Shown: piece after piece, positions 11,066-23,770 of the stretch
Position numbering within the stretch: the first letter of the stretch is position 1
How the letters are laid out: each line of letters begins with the position of its first letter
The notes under the pieces: model-generated
Told to the model about the DNA's origin: nothing
Seen by the model: the letters and a program-made list of their open reading frames with translations, nothing else
The model's database searches: none
Source: Perkinsus olseni
Taxonomy: Eukaryota > Perkinsozoa > Perkinsida > Perkinsidae
Direction: 5' to 3'
Assembly (NCBI GenBank): GCA_013115135.1
Contig: JABANP010000096.1
Location: 1 to 64,000, forward strand
DNA length: 64,000 nt
Translations under genes and position numbers: made by a program

Positions 11066-13862
11066 ATGTCTCTTCTTCGTCGTTTGAAGCGGAGATCATC
11101 ATCATCAGGGGCAAAGCGTAGTAAGAAGACTAGCCAAGCATGGATGCCTTTAGCAGTAGAGGAACTGGAGGGAGGTGCTGCTGGACAGTTACTAGGGGTA
11201 GAGGTGTTAGAACCGTCTAATGATGAATATGATAAACTCATACATGCCTTGAAACCAACAACAACAACACCACCGACTGATGAGGAAGGGGCGCAGGGGG
11301 CGATTAAAGGGATACTAAAAAGGAAGCTACCAGAAGATCAAACTGAGGGCGATGATGATATCATTACGGACCGGAGGAAGAAAAAGAAGAATAAGCAGCA
11401 GCAGCATACTACTCCTGCTCCTGCAACGGATGTACCTACTGATAGAATAGAAGATCTTAGTGGTATGAATGAATGGAAGGCGATATCATCATCACTACCT
11501 GACCAAGTTCTAATGGGGTTAAAGGTAATAACAGTTAATGTAGTAGTAGGGGGTATATTGATGTAATAATAGGGATTGGGTTTTACTACCCCTACATCAA
11601 TACAGCGTTACAGTATACCACCAGCATTATTACCATTGGGGAAGGATGTGTTAGCTGCTGCTGAGACTGGTAGTGGCAAAACACTCGCCTATGGTAGTAG
11701 TAACAATAACATTGAGGATGGTATTATTCAGTATTAATAATAGGTATACCATTATTGACCAATATCCTCTACATGCAATCATCATCATCCTCAGCTGCTG
11801 CTGTTGATGAAAATAATAGTGATGGGCGTCGTAAATTGGATGCTCTCATTGTGGTACCAACGCGAGAGTTGGCCATGCAGGTGATGGTTTAGGATAATGG
11901 CAGGTATGGTAGTAGCTGTACTAGGTTCATTCCCATCTGCTCAAGGCTGGGCGATACATACCACACCTATTGATAGCTCCTATGGTGGGTGGCATGTCTA
12001 TACAAAAGCAGCATAGGCTCATTAATAAGGTGCTTATGATTTACCAAATTCATAACGAAGAGTGTGGTGTAGGTGCCCAACATAATAGTGGCGACACCTG
12101 GACGATTGGCGGCTTTATTAGGATGTGCTACTATTAAATCTAGTGCTGATGTGCTAGATAGGGCTGATACTGAGATACAAGTAGGGCTTCGATAGTGGGG
12201 ACTCTGATGATGATGATGAGATGTGTAGGCATCGGATAAGTTAAGGAAGGAGTTATTACCACAACTAAGGACAATAGTCCTAGATGAGGCTGATAGGCTA
12301 GTTGCTGATGAAGGACATTTCAAGGATCTTAGTAGGGTGTTAGATGCTGTATATACGACTACTCAGGCTAACAAAATACAGGTAATAATAAGATGATGAG
12401 GAGAATCATCCCTTAGTACATACATTCAATCATGTTATCATCATTATCGTCCTCAGCATTTGGTATTCTCGGCAACACTAGCCACTGAATCCTCCCATAT
12501 CACGGGTATTGTATCAAAACGAGAGAAGAAGAGGATAGAGCGATCAAGGAGAGTAGCAGGAGATAAGATAACACGCTTGCTCAGCAAAGTAGTATCATCA
12601 ACATCATAATCAACATCATCATCATCATCATCCTCATGTCATTAATATCATAATGATCGTGATAGTTACGATTGAGAGGGGAGAATCATAGAGAGGTTAT
12701 TGACCTCACCAAGGAAGGGAATGTTGTGGTACCCTCGAATGAAACATCATCATCAAGCAGCAGCACGACGTTATTGCCGGATACTCTCACGTTTGAGGAG
12801 ATCAGAGTTAGTGTTGATAAAGATAGAGAAGCGGCCTTAGTGTACTATCTACATAAAAGGTTTGGCCCTGGGCACGATGATAACGAGTAAGATATAAGAA
12901 CGTCACCACCACTGGTTACTACTATTGATCAGGCATGCCTCTACCAAGCATGGTGCTGGTGGTAAGATAATCATGTTTGTTAACTCGATCAGCTATGTTT
13001 ATCGTCTATCGTCAATACTATCTCTCGCTACTCCTGATAAGGTTAATGTATGTGGTATGCATTCTGATCTCAAACAGAAGGTAATTCAATCACAACCATT
13101 CTCGTTAGTCATCATAACTCTTTCAGGATCGTCTGAAGAAGTTGGAAAAGTTTCGTAATTCTCGCTGTGGTGTACTGGTGACAACTGATTTAGCAGCAAG
13201 AGGTTTAGACCTGCCTGATGTGGATACGGTCATTCATGTTAACTGTCCGAGAGTGCTGGAGTTGTTCATCCACAGGCAAGGACATCACCAGCGTGGGGCT
13301 AGTACAGGTCTTCATTGTTATTGTTAGGTCTGGGCGTACCGCTAGGGCTGGTCGCAAAGGTAATTGTATAATAATAAGGACACCATGTGAGGATGGTGCA
13401 TGGCGGAGGACATTAGAAGCTGTTAATGTTACAGCAAATGATATCATCGTTAACAGCAGGTCAGTGCTGAACGCCCCAGCATCATGATAACGTTAGTGTG
13501 GTTGTAGGGATATCTCATTCATTAAACATCTACTGTTGGTGGTTAACGATTATGAAGGAGCCCAACATAGAGAACAGAGGGATAATAAGGAGAAGGCATG
13601 GATGAGAAAGATGGCTCAGGATGCTGACCTACCACTAAGTGATATAGATGATGATAATGCTGATGATGACGAGGACGATGAGGTAGTAGGGTTATGTTGG
13701 GTTAAACAGAATTGTGGTAATCAGGATGAGTTCCAAGGCCTTGGGAGACGGGTGTCCACTAAGGGAAGTGATAAGAGGTCTAAACAGTTATCAGAGATTA
13801 AGGACCTTCTTGCCACCCCTTTACCCTCTTTACGGAGAGGTAACATCCGCAGCAAGCGATGA
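11066..13862 (+). CDS. DEAD-box RNA helicase, DDX24/Mak5 type
   Basis: This is an ATP-dependent RNA helicase expected to act in large-subunit pre-rRNA processing in the nucleolus. The ATG at 11066 opens a basic, [13 protein letters not shown] N-terminus. Then come the motifs: GFTTPTSIQ (Q motif), [10 protein letters not shown] (I), PTRELAMQ (Ia), [15 protein letters not shown] (Ib), LDEADRLV (II), FSATLA (III), [12 protein letters not shown] (IV), [12 protein letters not shown] (V) and [11 protein letters not shown] (VI). VIDLT after motif III and the MSIQKQ segment are typical of DDX24/Mak5 rather than other DEAD families. The C-terminal tail is acidic and then basic, with stop TGA at 13860-13862. 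About ten introns were resolved. One has a GC donor (13276-13327). GTAGTAGG...CAG near 13683 is a possible 27-base in-frame intron. Confidence 0.9.
13276..13327 (+). other. GC-AG intron in the DDX24-type helicase
   Basis: The exon before it ends CAC AG and the exon after it begins G TCT GGG CGT, which together rebuild helicase motif VI (HRSGRTAR). The intron runs from GCAAGG to TTGTTAG, 52 bases. Using the only nearby GT donor would insert about twelve residues inside motif VI, so the GC donor is preferred. The call is inferred from conservation, not from transcripts. Confidence 0.75.
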
Positions 13863-14186
13863 TTGCATTCCCTGCCCACTGTTACATACTAATCCTTGCT
13901 CGCAACTTTACCACGTTTTCCTACGTACATCGTTGGGGTTAGGTTGGGTTAGTAGTAAAGGAGTTGGGATAGTATCAGTGACCATCATGAGGACAGTTGC
14001 AGACACGATACTACATCATACTCGGGCATTGCTGTCTACAGAAGCCCACAACATGACTGCCGAGTAAGTGGTGACGATCAGAGTTCTTCTTGGTGCAGAG
14101 TTTATAATCACCGGCATACTACACAACATCGTCATGCACTCATAGCGGAAACATGATGAATCGTATGCCTTACATCAGTACATATG
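13863..14186. other. Intergenic, tail to tail, 324 bases
   Basis: This lies between the stop of the helicase (+) and the stop of the MTG1-type GTPase (-), so it should contain only two 3' UTRs. No RNA gene or stable inverted repeat was seen. The open frames here run as shadows of the helicase end. Confidence 0.4.
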
Positions 14187-15811
14187 TCAAGAATACGATG
14201 TGAGTATCGCCGCCCGTTCATCCAATGGGTATGCATTGGGACCCCATGGACCAGGTGGCTCAGCTTCCTCTACCAAATCATTATATCGACTGAGCTCACC
14301 CTCACTTGGCAATGCATCCAAGCAATAACGACCAAGTAGGCCGTTACGATAGAATTTAAGGAATGTACGAGCCTGGCAGATCATACACCTCATGTTTCAC
14401 TCTCATGTATCTTTACCCCAGACAGAACATCCATCGCCCCAGAGTCTCTACAAGGATCGTTGGTTAGTTGGAATGCGATCTCTCGACATACCGATCGGAT
14501 ATCATTAGTAGGGCCCCCACTAAGCCCACACACATTCACGTATCTGAGCAGCATTCAATCATCCCATGCTGCTGCTGCTGCTGCTGTTGTTGGGCTCACT
14601 GGAAAGAGACGGGCATTGTTGAGCCTCCATAAAATGTAATCAGCAATGTACAATTCGCCGAATATGTGATCAGGGAATGTGCCAACCGCGGCCAGCTTGA
14701 GATTCCGTTCCGGATTAGTTTTATCCTAATAACAGCGGCGTCGAGTACGTGATGATATAACGATAAGCACCTTATGAAAGGTAACACCAGGTGTATCGAC
14801 CAAAAATAGAGTGTTGGGTTGTGGCTGAGTTGGTATGCTCTGATGAGCTCAGTCGTACCAGGAGACATTGTAACTCTGATAAAGGGCAGTCACTATCACG
14901 AGTAGTAGTCGACTCACCTAGCTTGAGCCCTGCTCACACCGGCCATCATCCCTCTAGAATCATACCGGGTTTTCGATGCCAACAGGGCCAACCGTTTCAA
15001 TGCGTTTATGGTTGTTGACTTCCCTGCACACAAGAGAATGATGATGAGCGAGCAGAGGCATTATCGACGACGAGCATGATCATCATCACCAGTATTGGGT
15101 AAGCCAACTATGAAGTCCATATATCCCTAACGACTGGAACCGTATCTCCCGCTCGGACAACATGAATTCTTTTATCTTAACAACACCTTTCTTCAATACA
15201 GAGGTTGCCAAGATACATTTAGCATTAGAGTGTGCCTCGATCATCTCTTGCGCCTGAGGAGCAGTGTTCCAATGCCCTTGCGGCTTGGTATAGTCCCTCT
15301 TACACGTCTGGCCATGCTAGGTGTAACAAGATCACATTTGTTCAAGACTACTAGCCTTGGTAGCTTCCGGATGCCGGCTTGCCTCAGATTACTATTCAAT
15401 TCTGTCTGAGCTGAGGTTAGTGGAATTCGAGCATCCCGTATCTGTATACTCCAAATGGGGACGATGAGGAGGAGAGGAGTGACGCACCTCTATAACAACA
15501 TCAACTCGATTGGCCCAGGCGGGAAGGGCCTGCTTAGTTCGCATCATATGGCCAACATACCAATGCCCATCTCTATCAGCTTCATACCCGAATCGTTCAG
15601 GAGCTTCAAAAGTTGGAAACGGATCGAATACCGTAGTCTGTTTGATGTGTTGGGCCGTAGCCTCTGAGGGGCTCTCAATGATGAGCCTCCTCTTCCGCTT
15701 AAAGTCTCCACTAGCAAATGAACAACGCTGTGATGATGATGATGAGGATGATGATGCTTTGGTGATGCATAGTCGATGCTGCTTGAGAAGGGGTGAGAGA
15801 GGGAACAACAT
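14187..15811 (-). CDS. Mitochondrial ribosome-associated GTPase, MTG1 type
   Basis: This is a circularly permuted GTPase of the YlqF/MTG1 family, which assists mitochondrial large-subunit assembly. The ATG at 15811 starts a Ser/Arg/Lys-rich leader consistent with a mitochondrial presequence. Then come WYVGHMMRTKQALPAW, VDVVIEVRDARIP, LVVLNKCDLVTP (G4, placed before G1 as expected), GLPNTGKSTTINAL (G1), SPGTTELIRAYQLS (G2 region), VDTPGV (G3) and the family tail ARTFLKFYRNGLLGRYCLD. It ends at TGA 14187-14189. GT-AG introns were placed at six junctions. One oddity: the frame breaks by one base at a run of five T (minus strand) at 14802-14806, between NPTLYF and VDTPGV. No intron explains it. 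Confidence 0.85.
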
Positions 15812-16396
15812 GTTGGGAATGGTTTACAAAAATAAGGAACATAGCAGTGGGTCGTGCGGTGAGCTGCTTATCACAGGGATGTCCGCTACTGGGGAAGCTA
15901 TTGAATAACTACCATAACAACTCAGAACTCCGACTTATTCAACATTCGATACACCATTAGTTATCTACACTCAGAGGAGATGATGAACTGATGGGACTAG
16001 AGACGACGGTATTACGATGGGTGGTCAGTGCAGGAACCTTGATCAATGATAACAACAACAACATCACGATGCTGCTACACTCGAGCAACAAGACGTGGTA
16101 ATAAATAAAGTACAGCATAATTCCCCTTATATTCGAGGAAATGCACAAACAGAACTGAGAAATAAATAAATCGTCAATAGAGTAAGTAGTAGTGTTAGTA
16201 ATACTAAGTGACCCACTCATCTACTGACGATGACTATTATCATTAGCAGGAACATTATTTATCATCGGGAGAGGATAGCCTTCCCGAGACTTCTGATACC
16301 ATATTCTACCCGTATCATGAACGGAGGTATAGAGTAGTAGTAGTAGTAGGCTGTAGCAGTAGGCTGTAGCACGATACCTGGACGGTCTGGTAGTAT
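15812..16396. other. Intergenic, 585 bases
   Basis: This lies between the MTG1-type start and the stop of the membrane-protein gene. An 87-codon minus-strand open frame at 15957-16220 is Leu/Ser-rich and has no family feature; I take it as chance. AT-rich TAATAAATAAA-like stretches near 16100 and a TAG/GTA run near 16330 are the only visible structures. It should contain the MTG1 promoter and the neighbour's 3' UTR. Confidence 0.35.
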
Positions 16397-17615
16397 TCAG
16401 GTTTGATACTCAAGTTCAGAACTCATAGTAGATGCATCTTCGAAATCATCATCAAAGTACTCCTCACAATCACCCTCTTCTTCTCTAATAATACTCAGAG
16501 TTGATAAGAGCCTCGGCGGGCGGTACCATCGGCTGGTGAGAGATCGATAATCCCCTACACCTGCGGTCATCTTATCTGCTCCTGCTCCTGCTGCTGCTCT
16601 TGTTGATGTCGTTCTGAAGACCAGGAAAAACATGATACCCGACCGCGGGAATATGATGGCACTACCCCTGTGGTGATGATGGGCCTGGTTTTGTGCCATT
16701 ATCATCCTTCATAGGGTTGAGCCAGAATACGAAACCAACTGCAGCCATTGTAACCACACCACATACAGAGATGGTCACGAGACTTGCAGTACCTGTGGAG
16801 GAATAGATTGGTGAATATATGGTATGTGATATTCAAGCGTATCACCAGTGGTAGTAGTACTAGGGCTCGAGGTGATAGTAGCTGGAGATGCTGTTGACGA
16901 GTGATGCGGGAAGGTCATGATAATACTGTATTATCGTGTTATATTATTGCAAGAAGTGCTACAGTAGTAATGGAGAGGGTTAGGATGATGGTGATGAACA
17001 CAAGATGGGGGTGATATTGAAAATGAACATGTTGGGGCAGCATACTGCTGAGTAGGTAGTCTAGATAACTCATTCACTCTGACATCAACCGACTAACTCC
17101 TCTCCATGACTGGAGCTGCAACACCATATTAATAATAAAGTGGAACTCTACAGTCGTGGAGAGGGAGATTAGTAGGAAGAGTAAGAGCACGAAGAATCCT
17201 CGATAGAGCTACTACTACAACAAACAGTGTGGCCATAGTCATCATCATGGGGTAATAATGATATCTTTATAATGGTAATCATGCAGGGCTCTCCCAAGAT
17301 TTCCATACCTGACAGACGACCTCGGACACCGTGCGAACGTTGGTCAATATTAATATTACGAAATATCCAATCATACCAAGACCAAAGGCCTTCTGCATCA
17401 GCACCATCATTGGCACCTGACGGGGTAGTCCATAACAAGCGGTACTGATCATAGTCATGCTCACCAATATGGTCTGAGTTAGAGCAGTCACTCCTTGTAG
17501 CATTGTCATATACAAGTAGTAAGTCTATACAACCTAGTACCATACTCAACGCTACACACGAGGAATCAACGATAATTAGAGGGCTGCCAAAATGGTAGAT
17601 GTCATGGCAATTCAT
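16397..17615 (-). CDS. Putative single-pass membrane protein
   Basis: Function not recognised. The C-terminal half is clear. A Ser/Thr/Pro-rich stalk (HHSSTASPATITSSPSTTTT) is followed by one hydrophobic helix, LVTISVCGVVTMAAVGFVFW, the positively charged stop-transfer NPMKDDNGTK, and a tail that is first basic and then strongly acidic (REEEGDCEEYFDDDFED), ending at TGA 16397-16399. GT-AG introns (for example about 16619-16669) remove the stops between exons. The N-terminal exon (17615 down to about 17285) contains IIVDSSCVALSMVLGCIDLL and a Trp/Asp-rich soluble part. The gene start is uncertain: the best ATG lies only about eight bases after the stop of the myosin gene. Confidence 0.5.
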
Positions 17616-17622
17616 GTCATGT

Positions 17623-20600
17623 TCAAGAAGCTTGACTAGGTCCTATGTTTCGGTCGGATGATCTCTGAAGCAGCATATCATGATGAAGGGGGAAAGTAGG
17701 ACTGATCACCTTATGGTGACGAGACGAAGTGCGTTGAGGGTGTCCTATCGATGGGTAAGGGGGGTCAGGTGGTGGCTTCGATCGACTGAGAATGATAGAT
17801 AACCTGTACATACCTGATGCTATGCCGATCCTGCTTCTACCTGTCCCTGAGGGGTACTCTCCCTCCCACATGATCTCGTATGACGAGGCTGGACCGTCTG
17901 TCAGGCCCTGGAGCCCTTGACACGGCAGGTGCATTACATACACCACCCCTCTTGATAGGGAGTATCCGTAGCTTCAGATCCATGGTCCCGGGTTCTATCC
18001 TCGATAGAGCCCTTTTAACCCCTTGTATATGGTGGGCCACCCCTGCGCGTGGAGGGAGCACTCCCAGTACTGTACCACTAGGTACAACTCGGACTGCCTG
18101 AGCACGGTGAGCATGTCTGTACTGGAACAGCCCAGGATACAGGGTATCATATCCCATCATCATATTATCCCATCCAAGTAGTGTTCCATCTACCAACCTA
18201 ATCACTACCCTATCACCATAGCAATGATCACACAAATGCACCTCAGCAACAGGGGCAGTATAATAAGGTATATTCACTCTGAGAGGTTGTAATACCCTAC
18301 CACAGTCATGAGCTGAAGCACCACGTCCAAAGACGATACCTGATGCTGCTGTTGATAGGTTATCGGGTATACAAGTAGATCGTATACAGCCCCAATAATA
18401 TAGTATACCATCACTAGTAAGGACAATGATCCTACGACCATCTGTGCTCAGGCTAGCAATAGGGCTGGATAAAGCTAATATTACTTTTGGTGAGGAGAAG
18501 TTACCATCATCACCAGCCATGTGACCCAACATTACTCCTAACTTCGGATTAACGGACCAAGCAGCCAGAGTGCCATCAGAGGTGATAGCCAGATTACCAC
18601 AAGTACTGGCATACACTTTATTGAAGCGTAAGGTGGTGGGCATGGGGGTTGGTGTGAAGACATCCTGTGGGAAGTGGTATGGTAGGGATATCCCATCAGC
18701 AGCGCCCCATATCATAGTCCCATCATTCGACGATGAACTAAGTGTACATAGACTATGGAACGGTCCTGCTGCAATGCTAGTGATACGACTACCATCCTTG
18801 GGCGGTTGGAGTATTATCTCGGGAGTAGGCAGTTCGGGCCTGTCCTTGGGCACCCCACACTGACCTCGGGTATTGGACCCCAGTGCTACGATAGCACTGG
18901 TGTTGTTGTACTTGACCAATAACAAGGCATGATCGACACCACAAGAGATAGTATCCACTGAGGTAAAGTGCAGCTTAGGACAACTAGGAAGGGGTAAGAC
19001 TCGAGGTAGTGATGAACTCATACCAATGGGCTCACTACCCCACACTACTACGCATGGTGATGCTCGACGGCATACTACGGCCAGGCTACGGCGAGGAGCA
19101 TCCTGGAACTCTGTGAAGTCCATGATGGGGCCATAATGTCGGTAAGTGTATACGTATCCTTTGATGAGTTGTTGGGATACTCCACACTCTGGATGGACTA
19201 TTGATAATCCAGAATGACTACTATCACGATACTGTTGGAGGAGCGTGGTGAGCCATAGATGATGCATAGCCCGCCTTCTACGTCTATTGCATCCATCCAA
19301 TGCTGCTATTACTATCCTAGCCTTCGCCATAGCAACCCTTACCCTTACTACATAAGCCCTCCATAACGATTGTATCTTAATAGCCGATGATAATCGTAAC
19401 CTCATCCACCGAGGTCTGAGTATACCCCTTATCCTGGTTTGTATGACAATGGCTGCCTGTGTATATCTACCCATAGTGGCCCTAAGTATAAAGCCTTGTA
19501 TAACCGCTGTAAGGAGCCCCTTAGCCTCCTCTACCATCACCCTCCTCCAAACCCTCTCTCGGGCTACTTGGATCATCTTCAGTACATGAGGATTCTGCCT
19601 TCGCACTAGATGTGCTCTCCATGCACTTTGTATAAATAATGCAGCATCAACTTTAACTTGATAATGCCTTTTCATAGGCCATACCAACATACGCCATACC
19701 CAATTCTTAGCATATGATCGTCGAGTATAGGCCTTCCTCATCGCCCCTTGTATGAGTCGTGCAGCCCTATCTTTAATTCTACTTTCCTTCCTGCGCTCAT
19801 ATCTTACTCTTGATAAGGCAGCACGACCATAGGACTGTAATACTGATGATGCATTCATAACTTCAAGGTTCTTACGTCTCCTCTCATATGACAACATACC
19901 CAATAGATTCCTTGATGCCGTTTGTAACTGCATAGCAGCAGCCCTCGCAACTAGGAACATGTATACCTTCCGCTGCAGGAGGGCTACAGTGATGAGACTC
20001 CTACGGTACTGAATCCTCTGCATCTCGGTACGACGGATAAGATAAGACCTTAGCATAGACTGTATTGTGACCAATCTTGAACTACGTATGATGAACTTCT
20101 CAAAAGCCCGCTTGTGGTCCAGTGTCTTACGTATAGTCGTGGCTATCGGTCCTAAGATATCCGATAATACCCAACTTAAGGACTTCTCTAACACCATATG
20201 ACATTCCTTCCGAGCCAATACCATAGTCTTGCCTAGTACTGCCCCTTTCATATCATCATCACCAAGGAACCTCTTTAAGAGATGACTACACTCCTCTTGT
20301 CCTTCCTCTCCATGACCATCACCAATGGCCATCAATAATGCATCATCATTCGCTCCTGCTGCTGGTGCGGTATTAGTATCCTTTAGGAACCTCAGAGGGT
20401 GATATCGGTGGATGAATTGACGGAAAGGCAATCGGAAGCAATAACCACAGCTGGACATCTTGATAGCATGGAATACTGATAGACTGTGCAGTTGTCTAAC
20501 AACATTACGACTATTGTATAGCCTTGGCTTCTTCTGGGTATTTGGTTTAACACAGCGTACAAAGAATGCCTCAGTAGGGTCTAGCATAGCCATTAAGGAG

Positions 20601-23600
20601 TCTATCGAATGCACGAACTTCTGTGCTATATAAGCGGAGCGTCTAGCACCACCCCCTTGCTGCTGTTGAGGAGCTCCCTCTGATGATGGTGACGCTACTG
20701 CTACTGCTTCCTTTAATACATCATTACTCGTATGTGATATAAGGGCATATAAATCGTCACTTAGACGATCCATGTTCTTATCTCTAAAACCATTTATGTT
20801 ATAGGTAACACTCCCAGCTGTATGATGTATAATAAATATATCAGCTGGGTTATCTTTCCTAGCCATCCCCTTAGATGACGAGGAGGAGGAGGAGGCTTTC
20901 TGCCGTTGTTGATGTATCATACCAGTAGTGAGTAGGTCCAGAGGGTAGCCAGCCTTGGTGAAGGCGTTCATTATAGACTGATCAGTACCCGTCTGATGAG
21001 GATAAGAGGAATGTTGATAGAATATGGAGGAGTAGTGCTTCAACACTACCTGTAGTAAGCATGCACTTTCAATATGGCTAATGCAACCATAGTTAGGAGC
21101 CTGCAAGACCCTCAGTAATGGTTCCACTGGAGCATAGTTGACAACTTCTGCTGCAAGGTTGTCCCCTGATAGACCCTCTGCATCATATACCTGATAAGTA
21201 GACTGATAGTATTATCATCATTATCCTGCGTTGGATGCTGTGTAGTGACCTTCTTCTCAAGCTCGAAGACTCTTTGTGTAAAACATAGCTGTAGCCTCTC
21301 ATTGGCGAAGTTGACGAGGAACTGTTCCAGAGAGTTGCGATGCTCGAAGGACTCGAAACCGAAGATGTCCAATACACTCACCCATCTGATAATACTCAGT
21401 CGTATAATAATGATAAGGGGTAGAAGGGAGTATACTACCTCAATGGGTGTTGTGTATCTTGCTTAGCATCCCTCTTAGGCGATATGCTGCTGTTAATCTT
21501 ACAAATAATCCACTCGAATATAATAGAATAGCAATAACGGCTTATGCTGGCTAGATTATCGCTACACTGTTGTGGTGATACTGGTGATAATACCACCTAC
21601 CGCACAACTCATACTACTACTACCGCCATAAGCGGCGGTTAGAGCTACATTATTGCCAGGCAGTCGGCGCGTCTGTACGGTGACTGCTTTTAGGAACTCC
21701 TCAGGATGCAGACCCAGTAACTTAGCCACCAAGATGAAGCGGTTCTCATCAGGAAGGCATACATGGTGCTGAATCACAAGGCGAACAGCAGTGGTACGGA
21801 CCACAGGTGGTGGGTGCTCTCCTTACTTGACTCATCTACATTACTCCCTTCATGATGCTGTTGCCATTCTATTTGACCAATATGTAATATAGCCGCCAAT
21901 ACTCGACATATATCAAACCCTGTAGGAGAGGATGCAGACAGCATTGGTCTCAGGAATCACTCACTTTGAGTATTCTCTATACCTAGTGTTATCATAGCAT
22001 TCATAGTAACTTGATAATCCTTACCATCATCTACCCCTGCTATTGAGGGTAGGAGACCATTCAACACTCTAACAACAGCAGCAGCATAATAGCTAGCATT
22101 ACTACTGTTATACATACTTATACGATTCCTTCTGAGGATCTAAGCCTAGGCCACCTGGCCCTAGTAGCTCAGGACTACCACCACGTAGCAGCTGATAGAA
22201 TATATGGTAGTTACGTTCACCTGTGATGATAAGTTATATGACGAGAATGAGGAGCAGCAGAGAAGCCTTCCCTCCTCTGACCCTCTTCATGCAAGCATAT
22301 CCGACTCTTCTCCAAGAGGAAGGATAAGACCTGTCCTCCAGCTACTGTCGGATGATCGCGCAAGTCACCAGCGCCAGCACACGATGATGATGATGGCCGT
22401 GATAAATATAGTTTAACCAGCTTACCTAATACCCCCAGCATCAGCCTCCCGTGTTACTACCGCTACTACCACTACCAAATCGGCTTGAGTTATCATTCCT
22501 CGAGGTTTTAGCATTGCCGAATGCCTCTAGTATCGGGTTGAATGCCATGAGAGCATTGCAGAGGGATGATGAGTCTCCGTCTGTAGTAGTACCAGGCTCT
22601 GTGAAGAACTTCATCAGATGTTTACATGTCTGACAGACGACGTGAGAAGACCATCATCTCCTACTCATCATTATATCATTACCTCGGTCTTGCCAGCCCC
22701 ACTCTCACCACTTATGAGTATTGATACGTTACCTTCAGCAGCCTCTACCACACCATTTACTAGGTTCAGTTCAGCAGCATCGGGAGTAACTCCGGGCTGG
22801 TAAGCTGATGCTACAGAGGACCCTCGACCTCCACCTGCATCATAACACTCAATGATGATGATGTTGAGTGTTCTTTCGTCATACTCATGATAAGGTCGTT
22901 GTCATCATCATCATGCGTTGCTTCAAGTAGACCAGCACCAATATAATGAGCTGTCAATGCCTGTGCAGCTATCCGAAAGATATGCGGGGCGGCCTAACAC
23001 CATCACCGTCATCACTGGCCTAGTCGATAACGTTCTTCCCAACCTCATCTATCCGCCTATCATCTGGTACCATATTCCTATAATATGTAGCTATATCCGC
23101 TGTTGTATTGTCAAGATCACGGAAGGGATTCACTGCAATAAGCATAGGACGGGCGGCTGTGTATCTACATCAAACCAATACTACTACCAATGCTACTACT
23201 GGTGGTGGTGGTGTGGTATTATTAGTATCATACTCACATGCTGTCACTGAGATACCTCCGCCTGATAACATCATTTACTATTGGCTCATTGACCAGAGGT
23301 AACTGTGATATATCATTAACGGTTTCGACATCAATACTTCCACCATCAGCTCGATACAACCTGCTAACACCACTAACGGAATAATACACTGTGGACATAT
23401 ACTACTGTGACACGGAAACCATACGTTCCCGGGTTGCCGAGGTGGATGAGGTGGATCTGGGCATGACTCTAACTTCAGGATGACCATCATTACGGGATGC
23501 TTGCGGTAAACTCACAACCTACACATCATACTGATCCAGATGATGATACTCTCGACACTACCTTCGCTAACTCAAACATAAGCTCATCATCTCGAGTAAT

Positions 23601-23770
23601 CCACACATCATCTCCTACTCGATAAGTGTCACCACCAAGCTGATCGGACCATAGTGATGCTCTCCTTCTCCTACCTACTCATAATGATGGATTGATAATC
23701 TTATCATTATCCAGTACTTACTCCGATTTGGTGGTGAGCTAGGTTCTTCGGTGGTTACCTCTTGCGCCAT
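17623..23770 (-). CDS. Myosin heavy chain with IQ region and C-terminal RCC1-like repeats
   Basis: This is an actin-based motor. The ATG at 23770 starts [14 protein letters not shown]. Next is an SH3-like N-terminal domain ([20 protein letters not shown]). The motor has the P-loop GESGAGKTE (near 22700), [17 protein letters not shown] (switch I), [40 protein letters not shown] (relay), and FVRCVKPN with [18 protein letters not shown] near the motor end. About 20080-19250 holds a long basic stretch with many IQ-like motifs ([34 protein letters not shown]), likely light-chain sites. About 19130-18000 has RCC1/ATS1-type repeats ([36 protein letters not shown]). GTATGT introns near 17960 and 17820 extend the protein to TGA 17623. 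The 17837-21127 exon alone is 1,096 codons. Confidence 0.88.

Noticed and set aside
15957..16220. Small membrane protein on the minus strand
   Set aside because: The Leu/Ile/Ser-rich frame arises from AT-rich intergenic DNA, with no conserved motif and no partner exons.
23108..23302. Plus-strand exons opposite the myosin motor
   Set aside because: The minus strand there carries myosin exons and introns. The plus-strand product is Thr/Gly-rich and comes from an intron repeat.
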